NCBI RefSeq assembly: GCF_021538675.1
Contig: NZ_JAJUKH010000008.1
Coordinates: 120,416-184,415 of the forward strand
From: Paenarthrobacter sp. AR 02
Lineage (GTDB): Bacteria > Actinomycetota > Actinomycetes > Actinomycetales > Micrococcaceae
Direction of reading: 5' to 3'
DNA length: 64,000 bases
This document shows positions 41,720-49,773 of the stretch, in pieces (the stretch's first letter is position 1; every line of letters begins with the position of its first letter). The notes beneath the pieces are model-generated. The model had not been told where the DNA came from and did no database searches. It saw only the letters and a list, made by a program, of their open reading frames with translations. The translations under genes were made by a program, and so were the position numbers.

Positions 41720-42288
41720 ACTACCCCCGAGACACCCTCGAATGCGGGCATAGCCTGGCGGAATTGAGCGCCTACCTGGACACGGGGCAGATCGCTGACC
41801 CTGCCCACCTGGACTCATGCCCCGAATGCCAAGCGGGCCTCGCATCCCTGCGAAAGCTCTCTGCTTTGGGCAGTGAGCTCCTCAGCTCGGACGTGGCCGA
41901 CGCCGGTTCAGGCAGTGATGACTGGATGCAGTCCATTCTCGACAACCTTCGGCTGGAACTGCGGCCGGGGCGGAGCATCCCCCTGCAGTCGGTCCATCCT
42001 GATGACACCCTCTGGGAAACCGAAGGATCCATCTCGGCACTGATCCGGTCCGTTGTTGACGCACATCCAGGCACGGCCGCCGGCAAATGCCGACTACATG
42101 GCGACGTCACCACCCCCGGGACGCTGATCACCGTGGAGGTAGAGATAGCGGTTGTCTACGGGCACTCCATGGAGGAGCGGGCCGACCAGTTGCGGGAGGA
42201 ACTGGCCAGGACCTTGGCCACCCACACCGAACTCGCCATCGAAGCCATCAACATCACCGTCACCGATGTCCTGGAGGAGCAGCCATGA
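41716..42288 (+). CDS. Anti-sigma zinc motif fused to an Asp23-like domain
   Basis: A 190-residue protein. I start at ATG 41716 because GGAGG lies exactly 7 bases before it and the start overlaps the sigma stop as ATGA; ATG 41710 is too close to the ribosome site. Residues 31-38 form the anti-sigma zinc signature His-x3-Cys-x2-Cys (HLDSCPEC), with another Cys at residue 10 (ECGHSLAELSAYLDTG). There is no membrane helix, so it is soluble. From about residue 90 the protein turns into an Asp23-like domain (GSISALIRSVVDAHPGT, ITVEVEIAVVYGHSM, TELAIEAINITVTDVLE). The design suggests the sigma factor is held by a protein that itself senses or joins the Asp23 layer. Confidence 0.85.
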   Translation: MNYPRDTLECGHSLAELSAYLDTGQIADPAHLDSCPECQAGLASLRKLSALGSELLSSDVADAGSGSDDWMQSILDNLRLELRPGRSIPLQSVHPDDTLWETEGSISALIRSVVDAHPGTAAGKCRLHGDVTTPGTLITVEVEIAVVYGHSMEERADQLREELARTLATHTELAIEAINITVTDVLEEQP

Positions 42289-42635
42289 CCGAGCCCCTGG
42301 AAGCCGCGGAGCCATCCGCGTCCACCCCTCCGACCGGCGTGGCCGAAGAACTGTTGGACGTGGTCCAATCCGTTCCTGGCGTCAGCGCGGTCTACCCCGC
42401 GCAGCCGCTGTGGCAGTCAATCGCCGGCGCAGCGCTGTCCGCGGTCACAGGCGAACCCCTCCCCCTGATTGGCCTGACGGACACGGCCGGCACTCTGGCA
42501 GTCAAAGCGCGGATCGGTGTCAGCACACCCCGTCCGGCCCCGGCCGTAGCCCGCGAAGTAGCCGACGCGATCCGGAGGCACCTCCTCCCCCGCGCCGCCG
42601 CCGTCGAGGTTTCCGTTGTGAAAGTTGGCAGCTAG
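42285..42635 (+). CDS. Asp23-like protein, last gene of the stress operon
   Basis: A 116-residue protein starting at ATG 42285 (MTEPLEAAEPSAST), overlapping the previous stop by 4 bases. It resembles an Asp23 domain: GVAEELLDVVQSVPGVSAVY, LAVKARIGVSTPRPAPAVAR, EVADAIRRHLLPRAAAVEVS, ending VVKVGS. The N-terminal 15 residues are low complexity. It closes the operon; 83 bases later a new unit begins with the DeoR-type gene. Its role is presumably in the same envelope layer. Confidence 0.82.
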   Translation: MTEPLEAAEPSASTPPTGVAEELLDVVQSVPGVSAVYPAQPLWQSIAGAALSAVTGEPLPLIGLTDTAGTLAVKARIGVSTPRPAPAVAREVADAIRRHLLPRAAAVEVSVVKVGS

Positions 42636-42667
42636 GGCATTCGCGCTCCCGCCGACGAGGTTTTCTG

Positions 42668-42701
42668 GTTCATAATGAACAAACTGAACACAAGTGAACT
42701 T
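42668..42701. promoter_or_regulatory. Operator cluster and -10 of the DeoR-type regulator gene
   Basis: GTTCATAATGAAC (42668-42680) is a 13-bp palindrome with a one-base centre, and CATAAT inside it is a good -10 box. AAGTGAACTT at 42692-42701 repeats, on the other strand, the GTTCACTT motif found upstream of the ABC genes. Both suggest autoregulation by the gene product starting at 42719. Confidence 0.55.
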
Positions 42702-42718
42702 GATAGACGGAGTCCCGC

Positions 42719-43816
42719 ATGCTGTCCGAGGATCGCCAACAGCTCATCCTGAAGGAACTCGCCCTTCACGGATCCCTCAACGCCGGGGAATTCGCCGCCA
42801 AGATCGGCACTTCCGGGATGACCATCAGGCGGGACCTGGCGGTCCTCGCCGAGCGGGGCCTCCTGGAGCGGGTCCACGGGGGTGCCATCTCAAGCGGCGG
42901 AAAGCCTGGCCCTGGTAACGCCGGATCCACCACCTGGCGTCCCGGCGGCAGGCGGCCGCTGGCGACGGTCGGCATGATCGTGCCGTCGGCGTCGTACTAC
43001 TTTCCGGGCGTGATCCGGGGTGCGGAAGCGGCGGCGCAGGAAGCGGGCGTACGGCTGGTGCTGGGGGTCTCGAACTACTCGGGGGCGGAAGAACGGCGCC
43101 AGCTGAAACGGCTTTACGAGCACGGCGTGGACGGGATCCTTGTCACGCCCGGCGGACAGTCGCTCGCGGGCACTGAAACACTGGGGCTGCTCGCGGAAGC
43201 GGAGGTTCCGGTGGTAGTGGTGGAGCGATCCATCGATGACGCCCTGGACCACGGCCGCCTCGAATCGGTCCGCAGCGACCACGTCCGCGGCGCGGAAATC
43301 GCCGTGAACCACCTCCTCGGGCTGGGCCACCAACGCATCGCCATCTGTCTGCGCGAGGACAGCCCCACCGCCCCACAGCTCATCAGTGGCTTCCACCTGG
43401 CCCTGCAGCGGGCAGGCCATGCCCGGGACGATTCCCTGGTGCGCACTATGCCGCGCGCGCAAAACGATCCCCAGGCGCATCGGGTCATGGTGGACGGAAT
43501 CCTGTCCTGGTGTGCCGGGTCGCAGGTCACGGCCGCAATCGTCCACACGGACGAGGACGCCCTCCAGTTCGCCAGCGTCTGCCAGGAAAAGGAAGTCCGG
43601 ATCCCGAAGGACTTCGCGATCATCGCGTACGACGACGAGATTGCGGCTTTGGGGGCAGTCCCTCTGACTGCTGTGGCACCACCCAAGTACGACGTCGGCC
43701 ACCAGGCCTTGCGGATGTGCCTGGACCGCATCGGAGCCGGACGTGGAGGCACGTCCGCGCTCCAGCGGGTCAACCTATCGCCCGCGTTGGTGGTCCGGGA
43801 CTCAACGCGAAGGTAG
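42719..43816 (+). CDS. Hybrid regulator: DeoR-type HTH fused to LacI-type sugar-binding domain
   Basis: A 365-residue regulator. Residues 1-57 are a DeoR winged helix (EDRQQLILKELALHGSLNAG, FAAKIGTSGMTIRRDLAVLA, LLERVHGGAI). From about residue 80 it continues as a periplasmic-binding-protein-like domain of the LacI/GalR type (LATVGMIVPSASYYFPGVIR, HGVDGILVTPGG, VPVVVVERSIDDAL, GAEIAVNHLLGLGHQRIAIC). DeoR proteins normally carry a sugar-phosphate-binding domain, so this is a domain swap. It most likely binds a free sugar and controls the ABC importer genes that follow; GTTCACTT-type repeats occur upstream of both. Confidence 0.92.
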   Translation: MLSEDRQQLILKELALHGSLNAGEFAAKIGTSGMTIRRDLAVLAERGLLERVHGGAISSGGKPGPGNAGSTTWRPGGRRPLATVGMIVPSASYYFPGVIRGAEAAAQEAGVRLVLGVSNYSGAEERRQLKRLYEHGVDGILVTPGGQSLAGTETLGLLAEAEVPVVVVERSIDDALDHGRLESVRSDHVRGAEIAVNHLLGLGHQRIAICLREDSPTAPQLISGFHLALQRAGHARDDSLVRTMPRAQNDPQAHRVMVDGILSWCAGSQVTAAIVHTDEDALQFASVCQEKEVRIPKDFAIIAYDDEIAALGAVPLTAVAPPKYDVGHQALRMCLDRIGAGRGGTSALQRVNLSPALVVRDSTRR

Positions 43817-43831
43817 CTTCAAGCCCCTTCT

Positions 43832-43868
43832 TGTTTACTTCTGTTCACTTCGTGGTGAATGTTCACTT
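43832..43868. promoter_or_regulatory. Direct-repeat operators before the carbohydrate ABC operon
   Basis: TGTTTACTT (43832-43840), TGTTCACTT (43842-43850) and TGTTCACTT (43860-43868) are three copies of one motif; the last also forms the dyad GTGAA-TG-TTCAC (43855-43866). The same motif occurs inverted at 42692-42701. Likely binding sites of the hybrid regulator at 42719. Confidence 0.6.
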
Positions 43869-43949
43869 TTGTGGATTCAATGGTGATTAGTTCGAAAGTG
43901 CCCCTGAGCACTCCGCAACTTCGCATCGTGAACTTCAAAGGAGAACAGA

Positions 43950-45263
43950 ATGAAGCGTCGCCAGCTTCTGCTCGGAACGGTCAGCCTCATGGCCAGCGCC
44001 GCCCTCATCACCGGCTGCGGCAGTTCCCCGGCCGCGACATCCGCGCCCGCCCCTACCGGGGACCCCACCGGCACCGTCACTTTCTGGTCATCGCTGGCCG
44101 GAATGGACAAAGTGGCTGCCGCGTTCAACGCCAGCCAGGACAAGATCAAAGTCACCTTCGAGACCGTTCCCAACGGCGCGAGCGGAGGGTACGCAAAGCT
44201 GTCCACCGCCATCACAGCCGGCAACGGCCCCGATGTTGCCACCATCGAATACCCCCAGCTGCCGCAGTTCGTCAGCAACGGCCAACTCCAGCCCCTGGAC
44301 GGCTTGATCGATAAGGCCGCAACCCTCGACAAACTGAGCGATGAGACCAAAGCCCTGGTGCAATTCGACGAAAAGACCTACGCGCTCCCCTACGACGCAG
44401 CCCCGATGATCATGTGGTACCGCAAAGACGTGCTGGAGAAGGCCGGCGTCGGGGTGCCCAAGACCTGGGAAGAGTTCGAGGCCGCAGGCCAAAAGATCAA
44501 GGCCGTGGCGCCCGAAGCCCACCTGGCCAGCTTCAACCCCAACGAAGCTGCCCTGACCGCAGCCCTCTCCTGGCAGGCCGGGGCCAAATGGTTCGGTACC
44601 GACGCGGACAGCTGGAAGGTCGGGATCAATGACCAGTCCACGCAGAAGGTAGCGGACTACTGGCAGAAGCTGATCGACCAGAAAATCGTCAAAGTCCAGC
44701 AGTCCTTCAGCGACGAATGGTCCGCGGACCTGGCCAGCGGCGCCGTCGTGGGTGTCCTCGGGGCCAACTGGAGCGCAACCGGCATCCAGAAGCGCACCGA
44801 AGCCAGCGGGCAGAAGGGCCAGTGGATCGCAGCGGAGGTGCCTAACTGGGGTTCGCCGTCGGACGCCTTTTACGGTGGCTCCAGCTTCAACGTCACCAAG
44901 AGCAGCAAGAACCCTGCTGCGGCGGCGAAGTTCATCGAATACCTGACCACCAGCCCGGACGCCATCAAGGCCCGCGGCAACACCGGCTCCGCTTTCCTCG
45001 CCTCGCCGGGGCTGACCCCCGTTGCGCAAAGCGCTTTCGATGCCAGCTACTTCGGTAACGACATCTACGAAGTCTTCAACAAGGCCTACTCCACCATCAC
45101 ACCGGGCTGGCAGTGGGGTCCCAACTGGGACATCACCAACACTGCCCTCAAGGACGCCTACGGCACGTTGAGCACGGGGGGCAAGGTCCGGGATGCCGTG
45201 GATGCGGCCCAGAAGGCCACCGTTGACGGACTCAAGCAGAACGGCCTCTCCGTCAAGGAGTAG
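43950..45263 (+). CDS. Carbohydrate ABC transporter substrate-binding lipoprotein (family 1)
   Basis: A 437-residue extracellular binding protein. Signal: MKRRQLLLGTVSLMASA, lipobox ITGC with Cys23. Core segments of family 1 sugar-binding proteins: GTVTFWSSLAGMDKVAAAFN, GNGPDVATIEYPQLPQFV, YALPYDAAPMIMWYRKDVLE, KTWEEFEAAGQKIKAV and FYGGSSFNVTKSSKNPAAAA. Ribosome site AAAGGAGA before ATG 43950. It feeds the two permeases downstream; no ATPase is in the operon, so a shared MsiK-type ATPase is likely used. The sugar is unknown. Confidence 0.95.
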   Translation: MKRRQLLLGTVSLMASAALITGCGSSPAATSAPAPTGDPTGTVTFWSSLAGMDKVAAAFNASQDKIKVTFETVPNGASGGYAKLSTAITAGNGPDVATIEYPQLPQFVSNGQLQPLDGLIDKAATLDKLSDETKALVQFDEKTYALPYDAAPMIMWYRKDVLEKAGVGVPKTWEEFEAAGQKIKAVAPEAHLASFNPNEAALTAALSWQAGAKWFGTDADSWKVGINDQSTQKVADYWQKLIDQKIVKVQQSFSDEWSADLASGAVVGVLGANWSATGIQKRTEASGQKGQWIAAEVPNWGSPSDAFYGGSSFNVTKSSKNPAAAAKFIEYLTTSPDAIKARGNTGSAFLASPGLTPVAQSAFDASYFGNDIYEVFNKAYSTITPGWQWGPNWDITNTALKDAYGTLSTGGKVRDAVDAAQKATVDGLKQNGLSVKE

Positions 45264-45271
45264 GCCCGCGA

Positions 45272-45306
45272 GGCTGGTCGGCCCGGGAGTACCGGGCCGA
45301 CCAGCC
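45272..45306 (+). promoter_or_regulatory. Intercistronic hairpin between binding-protein and permease genes
   Basis: A perfect 15-bp stem, GGCTGGTCGGCCCGG (45272-45286) with CCGGGCCGACCAGCC (45292-45306) and a 5-base loop, placed 8 bases after the binding-protein stop. No T-run follows; AGGAG of the permease follows instead. It most likely protects the upstream transcript or slows read-through, so that more binding protein than permease is made. Confidence 0.7.
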
Positions 45307-45322
45307 GGCGAGGAGATTAACC

Positions 45323-46270
45323 ATGGTCACCCAAGTACCTTCCGTCCGAGGCACCAAACGCCCGGGATCCCGCAAACAACGCCCCATGTCCGGAACGGGA
45401 GGACGGACGGCGGCACTGTTCCTCACCCCCTTCTTCGCAGTATTCGCCGTCGCGATGGTGGCACCTGTTATCTACGCGGTGGTGCTGAGCTTCTTTGCCC
45501 AGCAGAAATCCGGTCTTGGCTTCAGCGAGGCCAAAACATCGTTCGTGGGCCTGGAAAACTACCTGCAGGTCCTCCAGTCGGAAAGCTTTGTGGGAGGAAT
45601 CGGCAGGCTCGCCCTGTACTGTGCCATCTACATCCCGTGCATGGTGGGCGGGGCGCTCGCTTTCGCGCTCCTGCTGGATGCTGCCGTGGCACGGGCCAGG
45701 AAGCTCTTTCAGTTGCTGGTCTTCCTCCCGCATGCGGTCCCAGGCGTCATCGCCGCACTGATCTGGGCGTACCTGTACACACCCGGTGTCAGCCCGATCG
45801 TGTCAGCCCTGGAATCGGGTGGGGTTGCGGTGAACTTCCTGGACCACCAGATGATCCTGCCCTCCATCGTGAACATTGCGGTGTGGGAATGGACCGGGTA
45901 CAACGTGATCATCCTCTTCACCGCGTTGCAGGCTGTTCCGCGGGAAATCCTGGAAGCAGCCCGCGTTGACGGGGCCGGTGAGATCCGGAGTGCCCTGAGC
46001 ATCAAGTTGCCGTTGATCCTCCCGGCCCTGAGCGTGATCATGCTGTTTACGGTGATCGGAACGCTTCAGTTGTTCACGGAACCGTCGATTATTTCCAAGG
46101 CCACGGCGTCCGTCACCAGCACCTGGGTTCCCAACATGTGGGCCTACGACGCCGCGTTCAACCGGCACAACCTGAACCAGGCCGCCGCCGCTTCCATCAT
46201 CATCGCGCTCATGGCCGCCGTGCTGTCCTGGGCCGTCACCCGCTTCAGCTCAAGGACGAACAAAGCATGA
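45323..46270 (+). CDS. Carbohydrate ABC transporter permease (MalF/UgpA type)
   Basis: A 315-residue permease with six membrane helices after a basic N-terminal extension (VRGTKRPGSRKQRPMSGTGG). The coupling loop is VPREILEAARVDGAGEIRSA, the EAA motif of sugar permeases. AGGAG lies before ATG 45323. It ends in a 4-base overlap with the next permease gene, with which it should form the channel. Confidence 0.95.
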   Translation: MVTQVPSVRGTKRPGSRKQRPMSGTGGRTAALFLTPFFAVFAVAMVAPVIYAVVLSFFAQQKSGLGFSEAKTSFVGLENYLQVLQSESFVGGIGRLALYCAIYIPCMVGGALAFALLLDAAVARARKLFQLLVFLPHAVPGVIAALIWAYLYTPGVSPIVSALESGGVAVNFLDHQMILPSIVNIAVWEWTGYNVIILFTALQAVPREILEAARVDGAGEIRSALSIKLPLILPALSVIMLFTVIGTLQLFTEPSIISKATASVTSTWVPNMWAYDAAFNRHNLNQAAAASIIIALMAAVLSWAVTRFSSRTNKA

Positions 46271-47178
46271 GCACCTCAACGATGTCGCGCCCGGGGATTT
46301 CCGCTCCGGCTTCGCCACTGAAACGGCGGCGTTCTGCCCGCAGCGGCGGTTTTGCCAGTTCGTTCACCGTCAATGCGCTCCTGATCCTGGGCTGCGCCTA
46401 CATGGTCCTTCCCGTGGTGTGGTTGCTCTTTGCATCCACCAAGAACACGGCAGACCTCTACGGCACCGCCGCTTACGCATTCGGCCAGCCGGCATTCTTC
46501 GACAACGTCGCCGCCGTGCTGAACCAGGACGGCGGAGTCTTCCTTCGCTGGATGGCGAACTCGATGTTCTATGCCGCCTTCGGCGCGGTCTTCGGTGGGC
46601 TGATCTCTGTCCTGGCCGGCTACGCTTTCGACAAATTCCAGTTCCGTGGCAAGGACTCATTCTTTGGCATCGTCCTGGTGGGCGTGCTGATTCCCAACAC
46701 CGCGACCGTCCTGCCCATGTACCTGCTGGCCTCGGTCTTTGGTATCACCAACACCGTCTGGGCCATTCTCATCCCGGTGCTGTGCAATCCGTTCGGCGTG
46801 TACCTGGCCAGGGTCTACTCGGCGGCGTATGTCCCTGCTGAGACCCTGGAAGCAGCCCGCGTTGACGGCGCGGGACCGATCCGCAGCTTCTTCTCCCTGG
46901 GCCTGCCCATGATGATGCCCGGCTATGTCACCATCGCCTTGTTCCAGTTCGTGGGCGTGTGGAACAACTTCATGCTTCCCCTGGTGATGCTGCAGGACCA
47001 GAAGTTGCTTCCCGTCAGTGTAGGCATCTCCATCTGGCAGGGCTACGCGCTGCCCCAACCCGAGTTCACACCCATGGTCATCACCGGCTCATTGCTGTCC
47101 ATCATTCCGCTGCTGGTGGCGTTCATCCTGCTCCAGCGCTTCTGGAAATCCGGCCTCACTGCAGGGAGCGTCAAGTGA
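46267..47178 (+). CDS. Carbohydrate ABC transporter permease (MalG/UgpE type)
   Basis: A 303-residue permease, start ATG 46267 overlapping the previous stop (ATGA). Six helices, beginning FTVNALLILGCAYMVLPVVW; the coupling loop is VPAETLEAARVDGAGPIRSF. MalG-type features include the C-terminal LQRFWKSGLTAGSVK, which contacts the ATPase. Its stop overlaps the dehydrogenase-like gene by 4 bases, so that protein is part of the same transcript. Confidence 0.95.
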   Translation: MSTSTMSRPGISAPASPLKRRRSARSGGFASSFTVNALLILGCAYMVLPVVWLLFASTKNTADLYGTAAYAFGQPAFFDNVAAVLNQDGGVFLRWMANSMFYAAFGAVFGGLISVLAGYAFDKFQFRGKDSFFGIVLVGVLIPNTATVLPMYLLASVFGITNTVWAILIPVLCNPFGVYLARVYSAAYVPAETLEAARVDGAGPIRSFFSLGLPMMMPGYVTIALFQFVGVWNNFMLPLVMLQDQKLLPVSVGISIWQGYALPQPEFTPMVITGSLLSIIPLLVAFILLQRFWKSGLTAGSVK

Positions 47179-48179
47179 ACTTGAACGTTGCCTTGGCCAT
47201 GCCGGCCCACACAGCCCGGGCCGTGTTTCCGCCGCGAAGCCTGGACCCACTGGAACCTTCCGTCAACCTGCTGGGCCGCGCGCCCATCCAGGACTTCCAT
47301 TCATCGGCCGGCCGTTCCTTGCTGGCTGACGCCGATGTCCTCATCACCGGCTGGGGTTGCCCCCTGATCGACGAAACTGTCCTGGATGCCGCGCCGCGTT
47401 TGCGTTACGTCCTGCATGCCGCCGGAAGCGTGAAACACCACGTTGGTGAAGCCTGCTGGGAACGTGGCATCCAGGTCAGCTCCGCGGCCGACGCCAACGC
47501 CATCCCCGTGGCCGAATACACCGTGGCCATGATCATCCTCGCCAACAAGCGGGTCCTCCAGATTGCCCGGGCCCTGCACACTACCCGGACCGAGGTGCTG
47601 CCCGAGCAGCTCTTTCCGGACATGGGAAATTACCGCAAAAGAGTAGGGATCATTGGGGCTTCAAAGATCGGCCGGCACGTCATCCGGCTGCTCGCCCCCT
47701 ACGATCTGGAGGTCGTGGTTTCGGATCCCTACCTGGACGATGCTGCGGCTGCGGCCCTCGGCGTCGTCAGCGTCAGCCTGGACGAACTGGTGGCGACCTC
47801 GGACGTCGTGAGCCTCCACGCGCCGTCGTTGCCCTCCACCAGGAACCTCATGGACGCGGCGATGGTGCAGCGGATGCGGCCGGGCGCAACGTTCATCAAC
47901 ACCTCCCGAGGCGAGCTGGTGGACCAGGATGCGCTGCTCGCCAGGGTCCAACAGGGTGACCTGTACGCCATCCTGGACGTCACGACGCCCTGGGTGCTGC
48001 CCTCCGATTCCCCTTTTTACACCCATCCCAATGTGCTGCTGACCCCGCATGTCGCGGGTTCCCTGGGCAGCGAGCTTGAGCGGATGGCGGCGAGCGCCGT
48101 CGACGAGGCACTGCGGCTGGCACGCGGCGAACCCCTTCGGTTCAGGGTCAGGCGTGAGGACCTCGCCTTCATGGCGTAG
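47175..48179 (+). CDS. D-isomer-specific 2-hydroxyacid dehydrogenase-like protein with altered active site
   Basis: A 334-residue protein, GTG start 47175 overlapping the permease stop. It has the family layout: substrate-domain start, NAD domain (RVGIIGASKIGRHVIRLLAP), SLHAPSLPSTRNLMDAAMV, INTSRGELVDQDALLARV and NVLLTPHVAGS with the catalytic His. Two oddities: the GxGxxG nucleotide loop reads GASKIG (residues 161-166), and where the family has the catalytic Glu (DVT-x-PEP) this protein reads DVTTPWVLPSDSP, with Trp273 at that place. The Arg and His remain. It may act on an unusual sugar acid or not be a normal dehydrogenase. Coupled to a sugar importer, so a sugar-derived substrate is likely. 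Confidence 0.85.
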   Translation: MNLNVALAMPAHTARAVFPPRSLDPLEPSVNLLGRAPIQDFHSSAGRSLLADADVLITGWGCPLIDETVLDAAPRLRYVLHAAGSVKHHVGEACWERGIQVSSAADANAIPVAEYTVAMIILANKRVLQIARALHTTRTEVLPEQLFPDMGNYRKRVGIIGASKIGRHVIRLLAPYDLEVVVSDPYLDDAAAAALGVVSVSLDELVATSDVVSLHAPSLPSTRNLMDAAMVQRMRPGATFINTSRGELVDQDALLARVQQGDLYAILDVTTPWVLPSDSPFYTHPNVLLTPHVAGSLGSELERMAASAVDEALRLARGEPLRFRVRREDLAFMA

Positions 48180-48204
48180 GTGACCCGAGCGCGGACTGAC
48201 GCAA

Positions 48205-48240
48205 ACGCACGACGGCGACCTCCCGCCGTCGTGCGTCTCT
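48205..48240. terminator. Bidirectional terminator, ACGACGGCG family
   Basis: Perfect 13-bp stem ACGCACGACGGCG (48205-48217) with CGCCGTCGTGCGT (48224-48236), followed by CTCTTGCCTTT. It lies between the converging dehydrogenase-like and MFS genes. Confidence 0.8.
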
Positions 48241-48287
48241 TGCCTTTGGTGTCCGGCCCAGCGGGCTGTCGCCTACGGCGTGGGCTT

Positions 48288-49694
48288 TCAATTGGTCGCC
48301 GCGTTCTCGCTCTCCGTCTCCTTCGCCCCGGACCCGGCGTATGAAGCGGAGACCCTCCGGTAGACCGGCGTAAGGAACGCGATCCCGGCCACCACGATCA
48401 TGATGGTGCCGGCCGCAAGGAACACCAGCGCGATGCCGCGGGACGTCCCCTCACCCAACAACGGCTCCAACCGGGCTGCACCATCCGCGGAGCGGGCATA
48501 GGGGATGAGCCAGAACTGGGCGATCGGGGCAATGAGGAAAGCAGTAACAGGTGCCGCTGCGGATTCGAAAGCCATGGCAAAGCCAAAGACCCTGCCTTGG
48601 CGGTGGAGCGGCACCACCTTCTGTATGACGGTCTGTTCAGCCGCTTCCACCACGGGAACCAAGGCCATGTAGAGCCAGATCCCCACAATGTAGAGCCAGG
48701 CCCATTCGCGCAACGTAAACACGGCCCCCACAAGTCCCATGACTGCCACGGCAAGGAGCAAGGTCCGCAACGGGTTCTGCCCAAGACCGAATTTGCCGAT
48801 CAACGCGCCGCCCAGGATGAAGCCCGTGGCTCCGATGGCGAAGACAGTTCCCCACATTTCCACGGAGAACATCTCCAGGCCGTAGGGGTCCATCAGCGCC
48901 ATGTAGACGCCGCCGATGAAGTTGTTGAACGTTGAGAACAGGATCAGCGCGAACAGCCCGGAGATCGCCATGACGGCCGCCCATGATCCGCGCAGGTCAA
49001 AGCCGCCTTGGGCATCGGACGCAGCAGCACGCACTTCTTCGGGCAGCCGGAGACTCAGCAGATGAGCGAAGGCGAGAACGGTCATGACGATGGCCACCAC
49101 CACCGTCCAGCCCATCCCCAACAGGCCCACGGACAGGCCCGAGAGCACGGAAGTGACAATGAACATCAGCCCCTGCACCATCCCGACCAGGCCGTTGGCG
49201 TTGGCCCGCCGATCGGGTTCGATCAGGATGGTCACCGTGGTGGAGAGGGCAATGTTGCGCAGGTTCTCCACCACCGCACCGACAAGGATGATGACCGTGA
49301 AGATCCAGAACCACGGCTGGGCAAGGTCCAGCAGCGCCGGTTCCGGCGTCACCAGGAACATGAGGCCTGAGAGCACAAACATCACCATGGTGAAGGCTCC
49401 GGCGAACCGCATCACGGCAAGCTTCCGGTATCGGTCCACGAACGTGCCGAAACTGATGCTGGAAAGGGCGATCAACAGCATGTAAGCGCCGCCGATCACC
49501 CCTGTGGCAATGACGTTGCGGGTTTCCAGGTACACCCAGAAGGTCAACGCAAACCACAGATAGCTGGTGGTGATATTCGCCAGGGCAGTGTTGACCAGGA
49601 TCCCGGTAAAGGTACGGGACCGCTCTGCCGGCGTCCGTAGGGAGAGGTCGATGGCGTCGGAATCGCCGGACTGAGCCGGGACCTGCTCGCTCAT
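48288..49694 (-). CDS. MFS transporter
   Basis: A 468-residue major facilitator protein with about 12 membrane helices. Start ATG 49694 (MSEQVPAQSGDSDAID); the open frame reaches 37 codons further but no ribosome site is seen there. Between helices 2 and 3 the conserved loop reads GTFVDRYRKLAVMRFAG (the G-x3-D-R/K motif). The pattern resembles the MFS macrolide-efflux and permease-like group. Substrate unknown. It is divergent from the histidine kinase gene with an 80-base gap. Confidence 0.92.
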   Translation of the reverse strand: MSEQVPAQSGDSDAIDLSLRTPAERSRTFTGILVNTALANITTSYLWFALTFWVYLETRNVIATGVIGGAYMLLIALSSISFGTFVDRYRKLAVMRFAGAFTMVMFVLSGLMFLVTPEPALLDLAQPWFWIFTVIILVGAVVENLRNIALSTTVTILIEPDRRANANGLVGMVQGLMFIVTSVLSGLSVGLLGMGWTVVVAIVMTVLAFAHLLSLRLPEEVRAAASDAQGGFDLRGSWAAVMAISGLFALILFSTFNNFIGGVYMALMDPYGLEMFSVEMWGTVFAIGATGFILGGALIGKFGLGQNPLRTLLLAVAVMGLVGAVFTLREWAWLYIVGIWLYMALVPVVEAAEQTVIQKVVPLHRQGRVFGFAMAFESAAAPVTAFLIAPIAQFWLIPYARSADGAARLEPLLGEGTSRGIALVFLAAGTIMIVVAGIAFLTPVYRRVSASYAGSGAKETESENAATN

Positions 49695-49773
49695 GCCCCT
49701 TAGTAAACCATCCGGGCTATTTCCCCGGTAGTATCGGCAGGGAATCCTGAAGAAGCTTGGGGGGAATGTTCTA

